Shown: positions 1-13,355 of the stretch, one piece after another
Numbering within the stretch: the stretch's first letter is position 1
Layout of the letters: each line of letters starts with the position of its first letter
DNA from: Chrysomallon squamiferum
Lineage: Eukaryota > Mollusca > Gastropoda > Neomphalida > Peltospiridae
Length of the DNA stretch: 64,000 nt
Assembly: GCA_012295275.1 (NCBI GenBank)
Contig: CM022667.1
Span: 15,577,305 to 15,641,304, forward strand
Direction: 5' to 3'
Translations under genes and position numbers: made by a program
Notes under the pieces: generated by a model
The model's database searches: none
Told to the model about the DNA's origin: nothing
Seen by the model: the letters and a program-made list of their open reading frames with translations, nothing else

Positions 1-367
1 TGTTTGCCTATTTTTCTTTCTTTTCTTTTCTTTTCTTTTCTTGTCTTTTTTTTTACCTCATTATTTGTGTGTGTGTTTGTGATTTTTGTAAAAGGTGGTT
101 GAATAAGTTTTTTTCTCTGTTCTTTGTTTTTTTGTTCTTGTATATTTTTAACAATTATTACCTCCAATCAAGACAACTGATGTTTTTACAGCATTCCTTG
201 CTGATGTTTGTTTAAACTTAAACCACTGAAACAACAACATAGACATCCACAGCAAAGTTATTACAGCACCAGTCTTCAAGTTTAGGTATCAGAATCGAAT
301 ACTGTTAGTGACCAGGACTGAACTGATTTTTAAATTTTAATATTTGTTTTTATTCCATTATTATTAT

Positions 368-402
<35 letters not shown>

Positions 403-3400
403 CCTTGATAACTATTTCTCTAAAGACTAAATGACAGCAACCATAGACAGGTCCATTTAAAATTTACTTTTTTGTTTAATTTAACGTGAAACAAATAAAT
501 TTGTTATCCAGTAATAATCCCCCAAATTCCCTTGACAATTTTAAAAGATAATTCTTAAAAACAGAAACAATCATATTATTCCATATTCACCATTCTTTTG
601 AGTTCATTTCTATAAGTAGTAAAATATTTTTCATTTTTTAACATGAAAATTTAAAACTGGCTGTATTAGAATGGCTAGCCTAATGTGTGACTTAACAGCA
701 GAATCAAACCTCCCCAATGTTTTAATAGAGCTATTTACAATTCCAGACGATGCCCAGCCAAACAAAGATTACAAATGTGGCTTCCTGTCTTTGATTTCTG
801 ATGTTGATGGATACATACATATCCCTTATATGGAGTAGTCAGATTCATTTCTCAAGAGTTTATGCATAGCCTCAAATAACACACATTTAAAAATGCATTA
901 ACTGTATCATTAAATACTACTTTTCTTCCATTCATAAAATAAATTCAGTACAAAGCCTATTTCAGTGTCATGTGAATTTTATTATTAGCAATTATTATTA
1001 ACAAAAGATGATGGATTTGGCAGTAATTGACTTATTTAAATCAGTGACATTAAACTGTTGTTTATAATTCAGTGTTGCTTTAGAAATTGTGAAATTTGTA
1101 TTTCTCCATATGCTTGCAGTCATTTGGGACCAGTTTGAAAACTAAAATAAAACTGTGCCAAAATAAATGATATATAATAAGACAGTAATTTGGATTATTT
1201 TACCACTGATGCTTTTACTTAGTTGAATTAGTTTTCCAAGTATTTCTCTTGTTGTTTTTTTTTTTTTTTGTTTTCTATTTCAAACAATTCTTTATTATAT
1301 TTTTTTTTTTTTTTTAATTATTATTAACGTTTTTACCTTTTCTAACCACTGCTCTATATTTGGTTAATTAACTGACTTTCAAATTAAAGCTCCAGTAAAA
1401 GGTCATAGCACTTAATCTATAATAGTAAGAATTCCATCATTTAGACATTTTACTGTTTCAAGAAGTTCTCATTTATTTATTGATTGATTCAAAATTTTTT
1501 TTCATTCATTCATTCATTGACATATGCAGAAATTATTTAATTTTATTAATAAAAGCAACAACAACAATAATGATATAAATAAATATATTAATAACAGTTT
1601 TATTTTATCACTTCTGGGATTAAAATCTTTCTTATTACAAAGATTTACCTTAATATATAATTCACAAAGATAGTTTCTTGTTTTAGCATTCAACAAAGAA
1701 GATGCAGAAGTTCCATTCATTCATTCATTCATTCATACATTTATTTATTTATTTATTTGTTTATTTGTTTACAATGTCTAATTTACGACAATGAAATCCA
1801 CAGGACAGCCTACTGCTTTGTTACTCAGTACAACACTTCAACAAATCTCTGTTGTAAAAATTAAAAAAGAAATCCTTGATCCTGCTTAATCCATCAATTT
1901 GTGATCACCCAGCACTTTTAACAAGTACCTTCCAAAATGAATTGACAAAGAATTACTACCCTTTTGAATATCTGGTGCCTAATTAATCTACTCAGATCCC
2001 CATTTTTAGCCATTAATCCATTTCTTACCTATCAAGGGTATTAATTACTAAGATAGGTAACAGCTACTATCAATCCATGTTTTTAGAAACACTGGACTTC
2101 AAAGGCTTATTGAGTGATTAGGTCGGATTAGCATGGCATGTTGTACATGCAGTCTTACCTGGTGTGATGCAACTATGTTTATAGAGACTTCACTGTTAGT
2201 GATTGGATAATTAAGGTTTAGATCTTTTGATTGCATGGACAGAATTTTAAATTGTAGATGAGGAAAGGGGTAGATAGCTTTTTGGGGAGGGTTGATGGAT
2301 TGGTGGATAGTTCATTTTTATTTATTTGTTTAACTATTTATTTATCATGATTTTATTTTATTTATTGATTTGTTGTTATTTTATTATGGGGAGTATACTG
2401 AATGCTCTTTAATATTGGTTATAATAATCTACATCACAGTCATCTCTCTCTCTCTCTCTCTCTACCTTTTTTGTTTCTATGTGTAGGGGCCTCTAGTTTT
2501 TCATCACTTTTTATTCATTTTGTCATTCTTCTTTCTTTTCTTTCTTTTTTCTTATTTTATTTAATTTCTGTATTTTAATATCTAATATTTATAAATTTAA
2601 AAAAACAAAACAAAAAAACCCATCTTGAAATAACTTTCAATAATTTTTAAACCTGACATAACAATGACACACAAGAGCAGTCATATTATTAAAATGTCCT
2701 TAAACTTGCCCCAAACATTAACTTGTCTGAAACCAAAATGAATTTGATTGATTGGTTAATTCTCTTAAGTAATTCAGAATCTACAAATGTCAGCTATCTG
2801 CATAACAACTCTCTATTTTTCCAGATTATGATCAGTTACTTCGAATGACAACACATTGTTTACTTGTCATTGGTTAGATGCTATCAAACAACTTTTCTCA
2901 GTAAGACTGTAACCAGCTTGTACACACAAATATACTTGTATACATTTAAGACCAGATGTTACCAGGAAGCATAATTTCTGTACTGGTTTTAAAACCAAGA
3001 AGGAGCTCCAATAACAAAGCTAAATGTTAAAAAAAAAAGTATGAAAATTTTAAATGTCAAATTATGTATTGATAAAAAATGATAAGAATAGGTTGGGGTT
3101 AATTGCTCTGACAAATTCAGACAAAACTGAAAGGAAAATTTGTATAAAAATAGAAAATGAATGATATTTGTGTTTTTAATCTGTAAAATAACAGCCAAAA
3201 GAACCTCACTGTGTTCCCTTTAACCAAAGAGTCCTCGTAATCCATGATTTATTTGTTAGAATGAAAGACAGAGGTATCACAAGTTATGTGATCACTCTTT
3301 CTTTATGCTCCCATTGGGCTATTTCCCATTCCAACAAGTGACCTGTATCTGGTTTATTATCACTGTGTTTTTCCAATAAACGTGTAGGTACCTATAGAAG

Positions 3401-5456
3401 ATTTCATGCTGTTAATTACTATGAGTAGCCCCTGGAGTGAAAGCAGTGGGTATTTCTCCTTGTACACATAATGTGTTTGAGACTTTGTATTTGTTAATAT
3501 TAAGGAGACTTGAATATTTATTAACAAGTACATACATACAAACATACACACATACACACAGAAATAAAAAAAACACACACACACACACACACACAAACAA
3601 CACATAACTTTTTAAGATCTTGAAAAATGAAATATTGTTTCTTATAAAAGAAACCTTTAATCAAGATAGAATGCCAAAAAGACTTTTCCTTAAAATATAT
3701 TCAGACAGATATAAATCTTTTATGTGCAATTGTATATTGTTTGAAGCTATAATCAGTGAATTTTAAAACCAGTAAAAACAGAAAAGATGCTTTTTGTTAC
3801 TATAGTTGTTGTTTTTTAGCCAGAGAAAGGGTAAGTGGTTTAAAGAAATGACTGTTTTAGTCTTCAGAGCTGTAAAATAAAGAATAGTAACATTTATAAA
3901 GAAGGGGAGTGTATGTCTGTAGACACTGAAACCTATAACAATACAACTGTATTTTGTGGGAAAGGGCAGTGCTTAGTTATAAACTTTCAGAACAGACAAA
4001 AAAAACAAAAAATCAAAAAGTTTTGGTTTGATTGATATCTTTTACATTTTAATTAAGACATAAAAGTAGGTAATGAAAATATAGCCATGAGGCAATATTA
4101 AATCTCTGAACCTGATTGCAGCATTCTCTCCCTTTGTAAAGCACCACCATCTTTTGTTAGATGCAGCTGACCCTGCCATTGTGTTGCTCAAGAATTGGGG
4201 GTAAAAAAGAAACTTCCACCCCTACCCACCCCTTTGATACCATTGTCCAGACAACCATCCCTGAGGGGCAGGCAGAGAGGGAGTTGAATCTGCATTGATG
4301 AAGTAGTTACAAGTTTGACAACCTTATTGAATCTCTCCATGATTGGATAACACTGCAAATTAAAATTCTCCAAATCTATTCATAATTGCCACCAAGTTGC
4401 TCAGTGTTTTGCTACTAGCTACAATTTTCACGTCTGTCTCTACTGATAGATAATTCTATACCTTCTGTAATTCTCTTATATTGCTGTGGGTGTGATTAAT
4501 AAGCTTGGACAACCCATATCAGTTGTTTCTTCAGGAGACTTGCTTCAGTGGTCGTCACATCTGGGTAACATTTAAAAGGAGTTAATTTATGTGTGGTGTT
4601 TATATATGAATGGTTGTTTATACTGCAGGCAGTGTTGGTGGAGATTGCCAGTTGATGACTAGACAAAAAAAGATAATTAAATACATACCTACACTCCTTT
4701 AATGTTGAAAAAAGTCTTTCAAGTTACATAACTATTACACTTTTTTGAAATCTGTCTTATGTTTGGTTTATTAAAGTCTGTGGTATGTGTTTTCCTGTTT
4801 GTCAAAGATTACTTTCTTCTACTTGAGTGTGATAAAACGTATATTAACTTTGCTCGCAGTATAAAGAAAATAAAAATATTTAAAAGCACCTGAAAATAAA
4901 ATGCATTGCTAAGTCATGAATAAACATTCATTTATTGTCATTAAAAGTCTTAACAATTCTGAAATTATCCTTTTCCCTGTAGACTTTACATTGACACTCC
5001 CTAACTTATGTAAGAGAAACATTGTGCAGAACCCTAGTTAGATCAAAACATACTCATGTCCATATATCTTTGGTTAAGAGAATCAGAGAGGGTGATTTAC
5101 CTAAACTTTTACACAGATAAAAATACAAGTACCAATGTCTTCTTACTTTGCACAAAGTGTTCCCCACTTTTGTGCCTGACTTTATAATGGCAACTGCTTC
5201 CTGTGCCCCTGGATCATACACTTATGCATATGTTATAGCATACTCTGTAGGGTGCTAATGTTTCTCAATGACATAGCAATATTAACTGTTTAATTGAAAT
5301 ATTCAGTAAGTAAGAATGATCTATGTGTTTCAAGGAATGTCTGTATTTTACATACAAGCTATCCTTTGAAAAATGTTCTTGACTAGGAGAGAAAAACGGA
5401 GTAATAGTTTCATGTCCAGTTTATTTTACTTATCCAAAAGGATTTTTCACAGCTAT
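1..5456. other. AT-rich non-coding stretch
   Basis: No gene is supported on either strand. It contains T homopolymers (371-402, 1255-1269, 1302-1315), two ATTC-repeat tracts (1504-1519 and 1712-1736) followed by ATTT repeats, a short (CT)n at 2443-2463 and a (CA)n at 3574-3594. A more complex block near 4090-4440 could be conserved sequence, but has no recognisable function. Confidence 0.6.
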
Positions 5457-5724
5457 ATTACAGTATCCATATAGACAAAAACATTATTCAGATAGACAAT
5501 AACATTACAGTATCCATATAAACAGTAATATCAAACACTCAGACAGTAACATTAGTGTATGCTGACAGTAACATTAAGTATCCAAGTAGACAAAAACATT
5601 ACAGTATCCAGGTGGATAGTAATATTATGTATCTAGATAGCCAATAACATTACTGTATCCAAATAAACAACATTACTGTATCCAGATAATAGTACTGTAA
5701 TCCACCACATAGACAATAGTATTA
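5457..5724. repeat. degenerate minisatellite, about 24-29 bp unit
   Basis: Roughly ten imperfect copies of ACAGTATCCA-(T)ATAGACA-(A)TAACATT occur in a row. Units differ by substitutions and small deletions, so the array is old. Confidence 0.75.
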
Positions 5725-7249
5725 TCTCTGAAGATTTCCGAGAACTTTTCCACTACTCAAGACCACATTTAAATATTTTAGGTTACATCTTTAAGTCAAG
5801 GAGACAATAACACTTTTCGGTGTTTGTACACCCCTCACCAAAATACAGTTACCAGGCCAAGAGTATTTCACACTGGAAAAACAGAGCTCCAGGCTACAGC
5901 TTAAAAACGAAAAAGCCCAATACAAAGGTTAGAAAGGAAAAAAAGAAGAAGTGATAATGACTCTTCCATTGAAGTCATCGACGAAATGATTCACTTTATT
6001 GCCCATTGATTGGAATTGTTTGGGACTGGACTGTAATATCCACATCATCTGATCCCAGCTTTGAAAAAGATCATCATGAAAAGAAAGATTTTGAACTTCA
6101 TCGGCCCATAACATTCCATTTCAGTATAGAATTTACAAATTACAGGATGGAAAAACAGTACTGAGGATAGGGGGAAATTGGGTGTGTATACGAGAGTGTT
6201 TGTCTGTTTGTTTTCTATTTTTTATAGCAGGAGATTATTCTTTAAAGCTTTTACAGAGGAAATGGTTGTTTTGGGGGGGTTTTTTGGAATGATTTTGTAA
6301 GAGGTGTAGCTTTTAAATTTTATTTCTTTGAAGTAGCAGATCTAAAATGGGTGCTGCTTTCTTGTATCCCCTATTTTATTTTTATTTTTATTTTCATAAA
6401 TCAAGATTTAATGGAAGAATGGCTTTGCTTTTATAATTTTATTTGAATTCTTTTGCATGAGAAGATTTTTTTATGGGTAACCTTGATTTTGTTGTGGAGG
6501 TTGTTTCTTAATGACTTTACTTTCTGTTGAGGAGACTAATGTAACTGTTAATAAATAATTCCATGAGGAAGATGTGTCAGTCTCTTTCTTTGTTTTTTTC
6601 TTTGTGGCATTAGAAACTGTTATTTATATAATTTTGTTTTAATTCTGCAGCATGTTAACTCTTCTTCTTCTTCTTCATGCTTCTGAGAGTCTTTTTAATG
6701 GTTTTCTTTCATCCTATGCAGTTAAGCACCTTGCACGTTTTTTCTTTGGTTGATATTGTTAATTAGAAGAGGTTTTTCTCTATCATAACATTGTTTTCAT
6801 CCAATTTATCAAATATCCTGGATATTCTCTTACTTTCAGAAAAGATACATGCCAAATTGGTCTTGTTATTAAATCTGATTTATTCTGTGAGGGTTTTTGT
6901 TCTGGCATAATTATGTAAGTAAAAAACAATGAAAAGAACAAACTGTTGTCTTTAAACAACTTAATGCATAATTAAGTATTTTATTATTTCTGGGTTAAGA
7001 GGTCTTTTGGTTCCTGTAGTGTAACATGTAAAGGAGTACAGATCTGTAATGGTACATGTACACTAAATTAACGATTCTCATTTACTTGTGTCTATATTCC
7101 ATTCCAACAAATGCTCTTTGACATATAATCAGAACATGCATGTTAAAATACCTTTTCTACTGCATACTTCACATTCCTTAAAATATGTACTACAACTAAT
7201 ACTATTACTTCAACTATTGTAATCACTAATATATTTTTACCAGTAATTT

Positions 7250-7530
7250 TTGTTACCACTAATGCTGCTACTACTAATACTGCTGCTGCAAATACTACTC
7301 CGACTGCTGTGTCTTCTAATGTTCTACAACTACTACTACTACTATTGCTACTGTAATCAGTATTACAATACTGCTGTTATTATACTGCGTCTGTTGCTAC
7401 TACTGTTATTGCTATTACTACTATTCTGCTACAGCTGTCATGTCACTAAAACTTCTACCACATCAATTACAGCTTCTATCATCATTACCACCACGATCAT
7501 CATCATCATATTTTTTTTTAAATCTTAAAA
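7250..7530. repeat. degenerate ACT/GCT/ATC trinucleotide region
   Basis: Continuous but imperfect trinucleotide repeats run through this block, producing a Leu-rich open frame that is not a gene. A complementary TAG/GTG-type region occurs at 8211-8400. Confidence 0.8.
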
Positions 7531-7559
7531 ATTTCAATACCTGATTTGTTTCATTCTTT

Positions 7560-7880
7560 CTACAGACAGGTATAAACTCAGGTGCAGTACATAATCATGC
7601 TGGTAATTTAGATAACCAGGTAACAACAGTTATCTCTGCACACTCCACTTACCTGTTAACAGGTGCTAATTAACAGACATCAAAGGCTCGAACACCTGAA
7701 CAGAAACCATTAGTCCATGAACCTCGAGGTGATCAGGAAGATGATGTACCTCATTTTACCTGTAAAGCCACCTCTTTACGATTCCTTTGATCTTCGCCTA
7801 ATCCAGGTGTGTTGTACTACTGTAATAAAGTGACCAGTAAGATGGGTCAGTTATGATCCAGACTGCAAGTCCAGTGTTGG
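7560..7880. promoter_or_regulatory. E-box (CAGGTA/CAGGTG) cluster, probable enhancer-like island
   Basis: Eight CAGGTA/CAGGTG sites on both strands lie at 7567, 7579, 7617, 7650, 7660, 7693, 7757 and 7804. They include the 14-bp perfect palindrome ACCTGTTAACAGGT (7651-7664). The sequence is non-repetitive and less AT-rich than its flanks. Snail, ZEB and some bHLH factors bind such sites. No coding potential was seen. Confidence 0.4.
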
Positions 7881-8660
7881 CAAAGCTATCTGGAGGGTCA
7901 TGTCTGAGATGAAAGTTTTGATTAATAACTGGATGGCTAGACTAATAAATTACAATTACACTAGTATGATATACATGTGGGTGTGGTACAAGAGGATTAA
8001 TAAAGAATTATTTTATATTCATTAATATTATACAGACTAATTTCTTGATCTTTAAATTTCTTCTTTTTTTTTTTTTTCTTTTTTAATTATTATTCTTTTT
8101 TGATTGTTTTGTGGTGAGGGGAAGAATTAGGATGTTGTTTTTAACAAAACATTATTTATTTTTTTAATTTAAAAAAAAAAAAATGTATTACTAGTTATCT
8201 ATTATTAGTCATAATGGTAGTAACAGCAGCAGTATTAGTAACTAATAGTAGTAATGATAATAACAATAGTAGACATGGTAGTAATAGGACTAATACTAGT
8301 AAGTAACAGTAGTGGTATTAATAATAGTTGTAGTAGTGGTGGTGGTGGTAATAATAGCTGTAGTAGTAGTGGTGGTGGTGGTAATGCTAGTAGCAGTTGA
8401 GGAACTGCTTTTTTCTATACAGATCATTCTTCTTTTTCTTTGTTTCTTCTTATCCTGTTTCTTGCACTCATTGTTTATTTATTTATAGCAAACAACTGTA
8501 AATGGTAAAAGAAGATAAGAAATTTGAATGAAGTAAGGAAGAAGAAAAGAACTATACTACCAGAAAGAAGGATAGGTATCATAACAAAGAAAATTCTCTA
8601 ACATTAAAACCTTCATTTCTGTTAGAGTGGTTTAATGGGGATATTTATTGTTGTGTACAG

Positions 8661-8709
8661 CAGGTGTTTCTTAGTGGTACATTTAGACAGGTGTAATAAT
8701 TAGCACCTG
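8661..8709. promoter_or_regulatory. second CAGGTG cluster
   Basis: Three CAGGTG/CACCTG sites (8661, 8688, 8704) lie within 49 bp, about 0.85 kb from the larger cluster. A TAATTA-type word follows at about 8730. Confidence 0.35.
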
Positions 8710-8907
8710 TTGGTTGGTCATATTGTTAATTAATTGAGCTGAACATTCCTTAATCTGATTTTGTTTTAATCAATTGTTTTCTTCTTTCTTTCAGTTCTTT
8801 CAGTTCTTTTATCATATTATATATATTGCGACTTAAAGGGTACATTATAGTTACTTTTTTTATTATTATTATTATTAATTCGTATTTTTCCATTTTTTCC
8901 GTATGTT

Positions 8908-8960
<53 letters not shown>
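8908..8960. repeat. compound microsatellite (CT)n(CA)n
   Basis: (CT)n at 8908-8930 changes directly to (CA)n at 8931-8960. Confidence 0.95.
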
Positions 8961-8961
<1 letters not shown>

Positions 8962-9209
8962 TATTTTCTCAGGCCCCATAAAATCGCATTCCCATGTCAA
9001 ACTCCTAATCCTCATCCCTCCTGTTTTGGCTATCAGTGCCAACAAAAAAAACTGCCCTGCAGAGTTCACCAAAACAAAAACAAAAAACCCTTCAGTATCT
9101 CAGCGACAATTTCACCTAGAGTGTTGTGAATATTGCCTCTTACATATTGTCATCCTATGTGTTGAAAACCTGGAATTGTTTACCACATTTCGTAACACTC
9201 CTACCACTG

Positions 9210-9227
9210 TGACGTAACGTTACGTCA
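9210..9227. promoter_or_regulatory. 18-bp perfect palindrome with two TGACGTAA sites
   Basis: TGACGTAACGTTACGTCA is its own reverse complement. Each arm carries a CREB/ATF-type TGACGTAA. It lies in a CpG-bearing, non-repetitive block (about 9100-9360) that also holds GTGACGC and TGACCTCA words. Confidence 0.45.
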
Positions 9228-9759
9228 GTGCTGACCCCCTGTTGGCTGTCTGCCTCATCATCAGCTCACACTAAGGAATTGTGGGATAGAAATGTGTTTA
9301 GGAATCCTCGCGTGAATTGTGACGCTCGTTCTATTGATGACCTCATGGGAAATTAATTTTTGATTTGATAAATTTGTTGTCGAAATAAAAGAAAAAAGAA
9401 AGAAAAGAAAGAAAGGGAAAAGCAGAAAACAAAAAAAAAAAAAGAAATTTGTTTAATTAATTTATTTCTTCATCTTCTTTTTATCGTTATTGGTAGCGGA
9501 TTTACTTTTTTTTTTTTTTTTTAGGAGTGATTTATCGTTTCTTTTCTTTTCTCGCCTTCTTTTTTGTCATTATTCATATATTATGACTATTTTATAATTT
9601 GTTTTTTCTTTCGTTTTACTTCTTCTTTTCTTTTCTTCTTTTTCCTCCGCTAAATGGCTAGATACACAACTATAGAAAATTATCAGTTTAAACATTATAA
9701 CTTAAGCCCTATATGACATTTATTTTATTTAAATAACAATTGACAGATGATAAAGTGTC

Positions 9760-9761
9760 CG

Positions 9762-9792
<31 letters not shown>

Positions 9793-9793
9793 T
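9760..9793. repeat. (ATTT)n microsatellite
   Basis: About eight ATTT units. Similar short ATTT/AAAT arrays occur at 1737-1760, 17471-17502 and 50024-50050. Confidence 0.9.
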
Positions 9794-10405
9794 TATTTTA
9801 TGGCTTTAGAAATCATGGAACTGCTTACATATAACCAACAATATAAACAACAAAAGTGAACACGTATTATTAATGAAAACATGTTGGGTTTTTTTTTGGT
9901 GGGGTGGGTTTTTTTTTTTTTTTTTTTGGTGTTTTTAACATAACCAAAGCAATACCACAAATTGCATCATTAATGAAGATGCATTCTTATCACGCTATAA
10001 TAGTGTTAATAAAAACTAAATAACATTTTCTAAATTTTATTTTTTAAACATTAGAGGAGAAAAGCTTGATTCCTTTTCCATGTTACTTCAATTCAAGTAA
10101 GAAAGAATCGCCAAAATTAAACAAAATATTATTGTTGTATTTGTTTGGTTTCTTTGTGTGTTTTTCCTTCTTTGTATTTTGTTCTAAACTCGATATGATT
10201 GATGAAAGAATGTCATTTCATGTAACTATAACATGAATTTTCATGTAATATATTTGTTTTATGAATGAAAACAGAATAGAACCTCAACCCTTCTTTACAC
10301 TATTTCAGCTGATGTTACTGCAAACGTAAAGCCAAAACTTAACAAATAAAATACTACCATTAATCCCCAATGGTTAATCAAGACAGGTTTTCTTTCTTTC
10401 CTATT

Positions 10406-10442
<37 letters not shown>

Positions 10443-10758
10443 ATTATTAAGCCAAGAATCTACTACAATAGAGGAAAACATTTTTTTTATTTATTTCTCT
10501 CTCATGTTTTTAAAATTCCCATACTAACCATCATAAAACAAAATACAGTTATTCAACTGAGCCTATAATAATCATGAAGCCACGTTATTTCACTAGCCAT
10601 GGCAATACTATTATCAACTGTTAAGACACATCGTTTCATGTAAAGATGGCAACACTAGTAATTTTTAGTAATAGTGCATCATTCCGTATCAGATATCTGC
10701 CCATATGGGCACTATGATAAATACGAAACAGCTAATGACTGGTATGAGATCCATCACT

Positions 10759-10887
10759 AGCGATGTTATCTCAGTCATTACTGGTTAGATAATCCCAGTT
10801 AAAAGATGTTAGCTTCTATGTTATTGGTTGGGTAATCCTAGTTAGCGATGTTAACTTCACGTTTATTGGTTGGGTAAGGGTCCCAGT
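10759..10887. repeat. three-copy tandem repeat, about 43-bp unit
   Basis: Units begin at 10759, 10803 and 10844, each with GATGTTA followed by TATTGGTT(G/A)G(G/A)TAA. Copies 2 and 3 are most alike. The array sits in a complex block that also contains the 14-bp palindrome TGCCCATATGGGCA (10698-10711). Confidence 0.7.
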
Positions 10888-11202
10888 GCACAACTGTTAA
10901 CAATAAAGAATCTTTATCTTTCTGTGATGGCTTCTGAAGATTTCTGATTAGATTTTGACTTCTGCAACTTTACATAACATGATGCAGAAGATTCGAGGAG
11001 TAAAGGGCTGCTACTCTAATTGTTAATACTCCTGAGAAAATATTCCGCTTTTTCTTCTAAAAACCCTTTGGTCTTTTGTCTGCGCTTATTTTCTTTCGTT
11101 TAATTGTTGTTTTCTCTTTTCTTTCTTTTTTAAACCTTTTTTCCCCCTTACCCCATCCCTCTTTTTTCCCCTGGCGTCTGTCTTTGTCTGTTGTTTCTTT
11201 TT

Positions 11203-11238
11203 TGTTTGTTTGTTTGTTTGTTTGTTTGTTTGTTTGTT
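11203..11238. repeat. (GTTT)n microsatellite
   Basis: About nine GTTT units in a pyrimidine-rich region. Confidence 0.9.
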
Positions 11239-12139
11239 TTTTCTTTAACACTATGTAACTACCTCGCCTTCAGATAGTTAAAGTAAAATTGACTTCGTCT
11301 TTTTATTTATTTTCTTCAACATTTTTTTTTTTCTCAAGTACTTCAGTCAGAAAGGTAAAGTATATCTGAAGTATTCTTCTTTGTTAAATCCTCCCTGTGT
11401 GTACAGATGTCAGGAAAGTTTATGGAAGAGGATTTAAATGAAATCAACAGTGTCATAGTGAGTAGTGAGAGTAAGTGTATGTTCAGATGTCGGTTATAAA
11501 AACCAGGACAGATGAACGCAAAAACACAGACACATCTTTGCACAAAAGGAATACATACACACATTATACACAGACACACGTTCAAACACTCAGAGATAGA
11601 CGTACTGATGAACAAACAATTCTATTCAGTTTGATGGAAATTATTTTAAGTTGATGGATTATGCAATAGCAAGAATAATGCTGCAAGTTAATAACAGTGT
11701 GACTTGAACAAAGTAAAACAAAACGTGGAAAGAATGTTTGTTTATGACACTTCAAGTGCATTTCAGACATGGATTTTTAAACATATTATTACTGTTTTAA
11801 AAATGTTATATCTAAGAAAAAAGCTATTTGATACATTACAGTTTACTGCATATATATATATATATATGCTACCATTTCCCAAAAATAAAGAAAACATAAT
11901 TATACCATGACCTTCAACATTTTAGCAGTGTAAGAGCTTTGTCTGGAATGGGAAACACAACAGTGACAGTATTAAACAGGACTGATCCTGTGACTAATCA
12001 AAAGAAAATGACATTATTGAGCAATATCCCCTCTCTCTCTGGGAAAAAACTGATTATTTCCATTTCAGCTTCTGACACTTAATGGCTGCTTTCAAAACTG
12101 AAATCCCTGAATAAACAAATATCTTCAGTTTTTCCTATA

Positions 12140-12400
12140 AAGTTTCCTGTTGGGAGTATCAGGTGAAAGTTGCACTTTGTCACCTTGGTAACCTTTGACC
12201 CCAAGATTGTTGTCTGAGTGGAGGATCTCAGGTTATTTCATGTATTTGTGAAATGTCAGTCGACTGTCAAACAAGGTATGTGTGTGGTTTGGTCAAGTTT
12301 TCCCATTCATGAAAATTCACCTGTTTTTCTCGTCACAGGTGCTAAGATCGTTCTACGTAGAATGTGGAGGTCAGGTTTTTTCTAGGTCAAAATTGTTTCT
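12140..12400. promoter_or_regulatory. third E-box-bearing complex island
   Basis: CAGGTG at 12160 and an inverted pair CACCTGT..ACAGGTG (12318-12324 and 12335-12341) occur in non-repetitive sequence, followed by AGGTCA half-sites near 12370 and 12385. No open frame of note. Confidence 0.3.
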
Positions 12401-12779
12401 TGTTTATATGTAAATAAATTCTAATATATGTATAGATATGGATGTATGTGTGTGAATTAATTAAATTAATTGTTTTATTTATTTATTTGTTTATATAGAT
12501 GTTTATTTATTAATTTTTATATATTTTTATTTAATACACCAGCTTTGATATATATATCAGTTATATTACTTTTGTGTTTGTGTGCATGCATATGCGTACG
12601 TACGAGTTCGTATGTGCGTGCATGTCTGTGTTTATTTTCTGCAATGTTATTAAATATTAAGCCAATACACACCGTCAGCAAGATACAGTAATTTTTTAAA
12701 AACGTATTAAAATTTCATCACCACTCATTTTTATCAAAATATTGCTACCACAATTCACTTTGAAACTGACCACATGTTC

Positions 12780-13140
12780 TCCCAAGGGCCGGGTTGACCA
12801 CTGGTCACCCTCCCAAGTTAGCAGTGTGAGCGTGGGTCAGTGTAATTGCCTCAGACAGGGTAACCGTTCTGAGATAACACCAGTTAATTAGACGGTGCTG
12901 TTTGTTTCATAATCAGGAGTCGAGTAGTAAACAAGGCCATTGAACACCCACTGTTTATGTTTGTTTGACATGTGCACCTTTTCACAGTTATTGCTTGGCA
13001 GGTTACTGTTGCAATCTGGAACTCTGGGTACAGGGGGAAGAGTTGTGGGCTTCCCATTCCCCTGTCCACCCCTATCTTTCTCTTTGTTGCATAATGTCAC
13101 CACCAGTCATCATCCTCCTTGTGAATTAATTACCAGTGTA
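12780..13140. other. complex low-repeat island, possible conserved non-coding element
   Basis: This 360-bp block is clearly GC-richer than its surroundings and free of simple repeats. It carries homeodomain-type TTAATTA words (12884-12890 region and 13126-13132), a GATAAC and a TGTTTA word. Overlapping short frames on both strands have no family features. Confidence 0.3.
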
Positions 13141-13235
13141 TCACTTTCACTCACTCGCTCTCTCTGTTTCTGTATCATTATCAGCTAACACCCTCACTGG
13201 ATCTCATTATGTTTTTATTACATTTCTTTTTCTCC

Positions 13236-13355
<120 letters not shown>

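Noticed and set aside
5929-6114. 61-codon frame on the minus strand (MLWADEVQNLSFHDDLF...)
   Set aside because: Composition looks protein-like, but no family, convincing splice sites or neighbouring exons were found; too short to claim.
7250-7528. 92-codon Leu-rich open frame
   Set aside because: Trinucleotide-repeat artefact.
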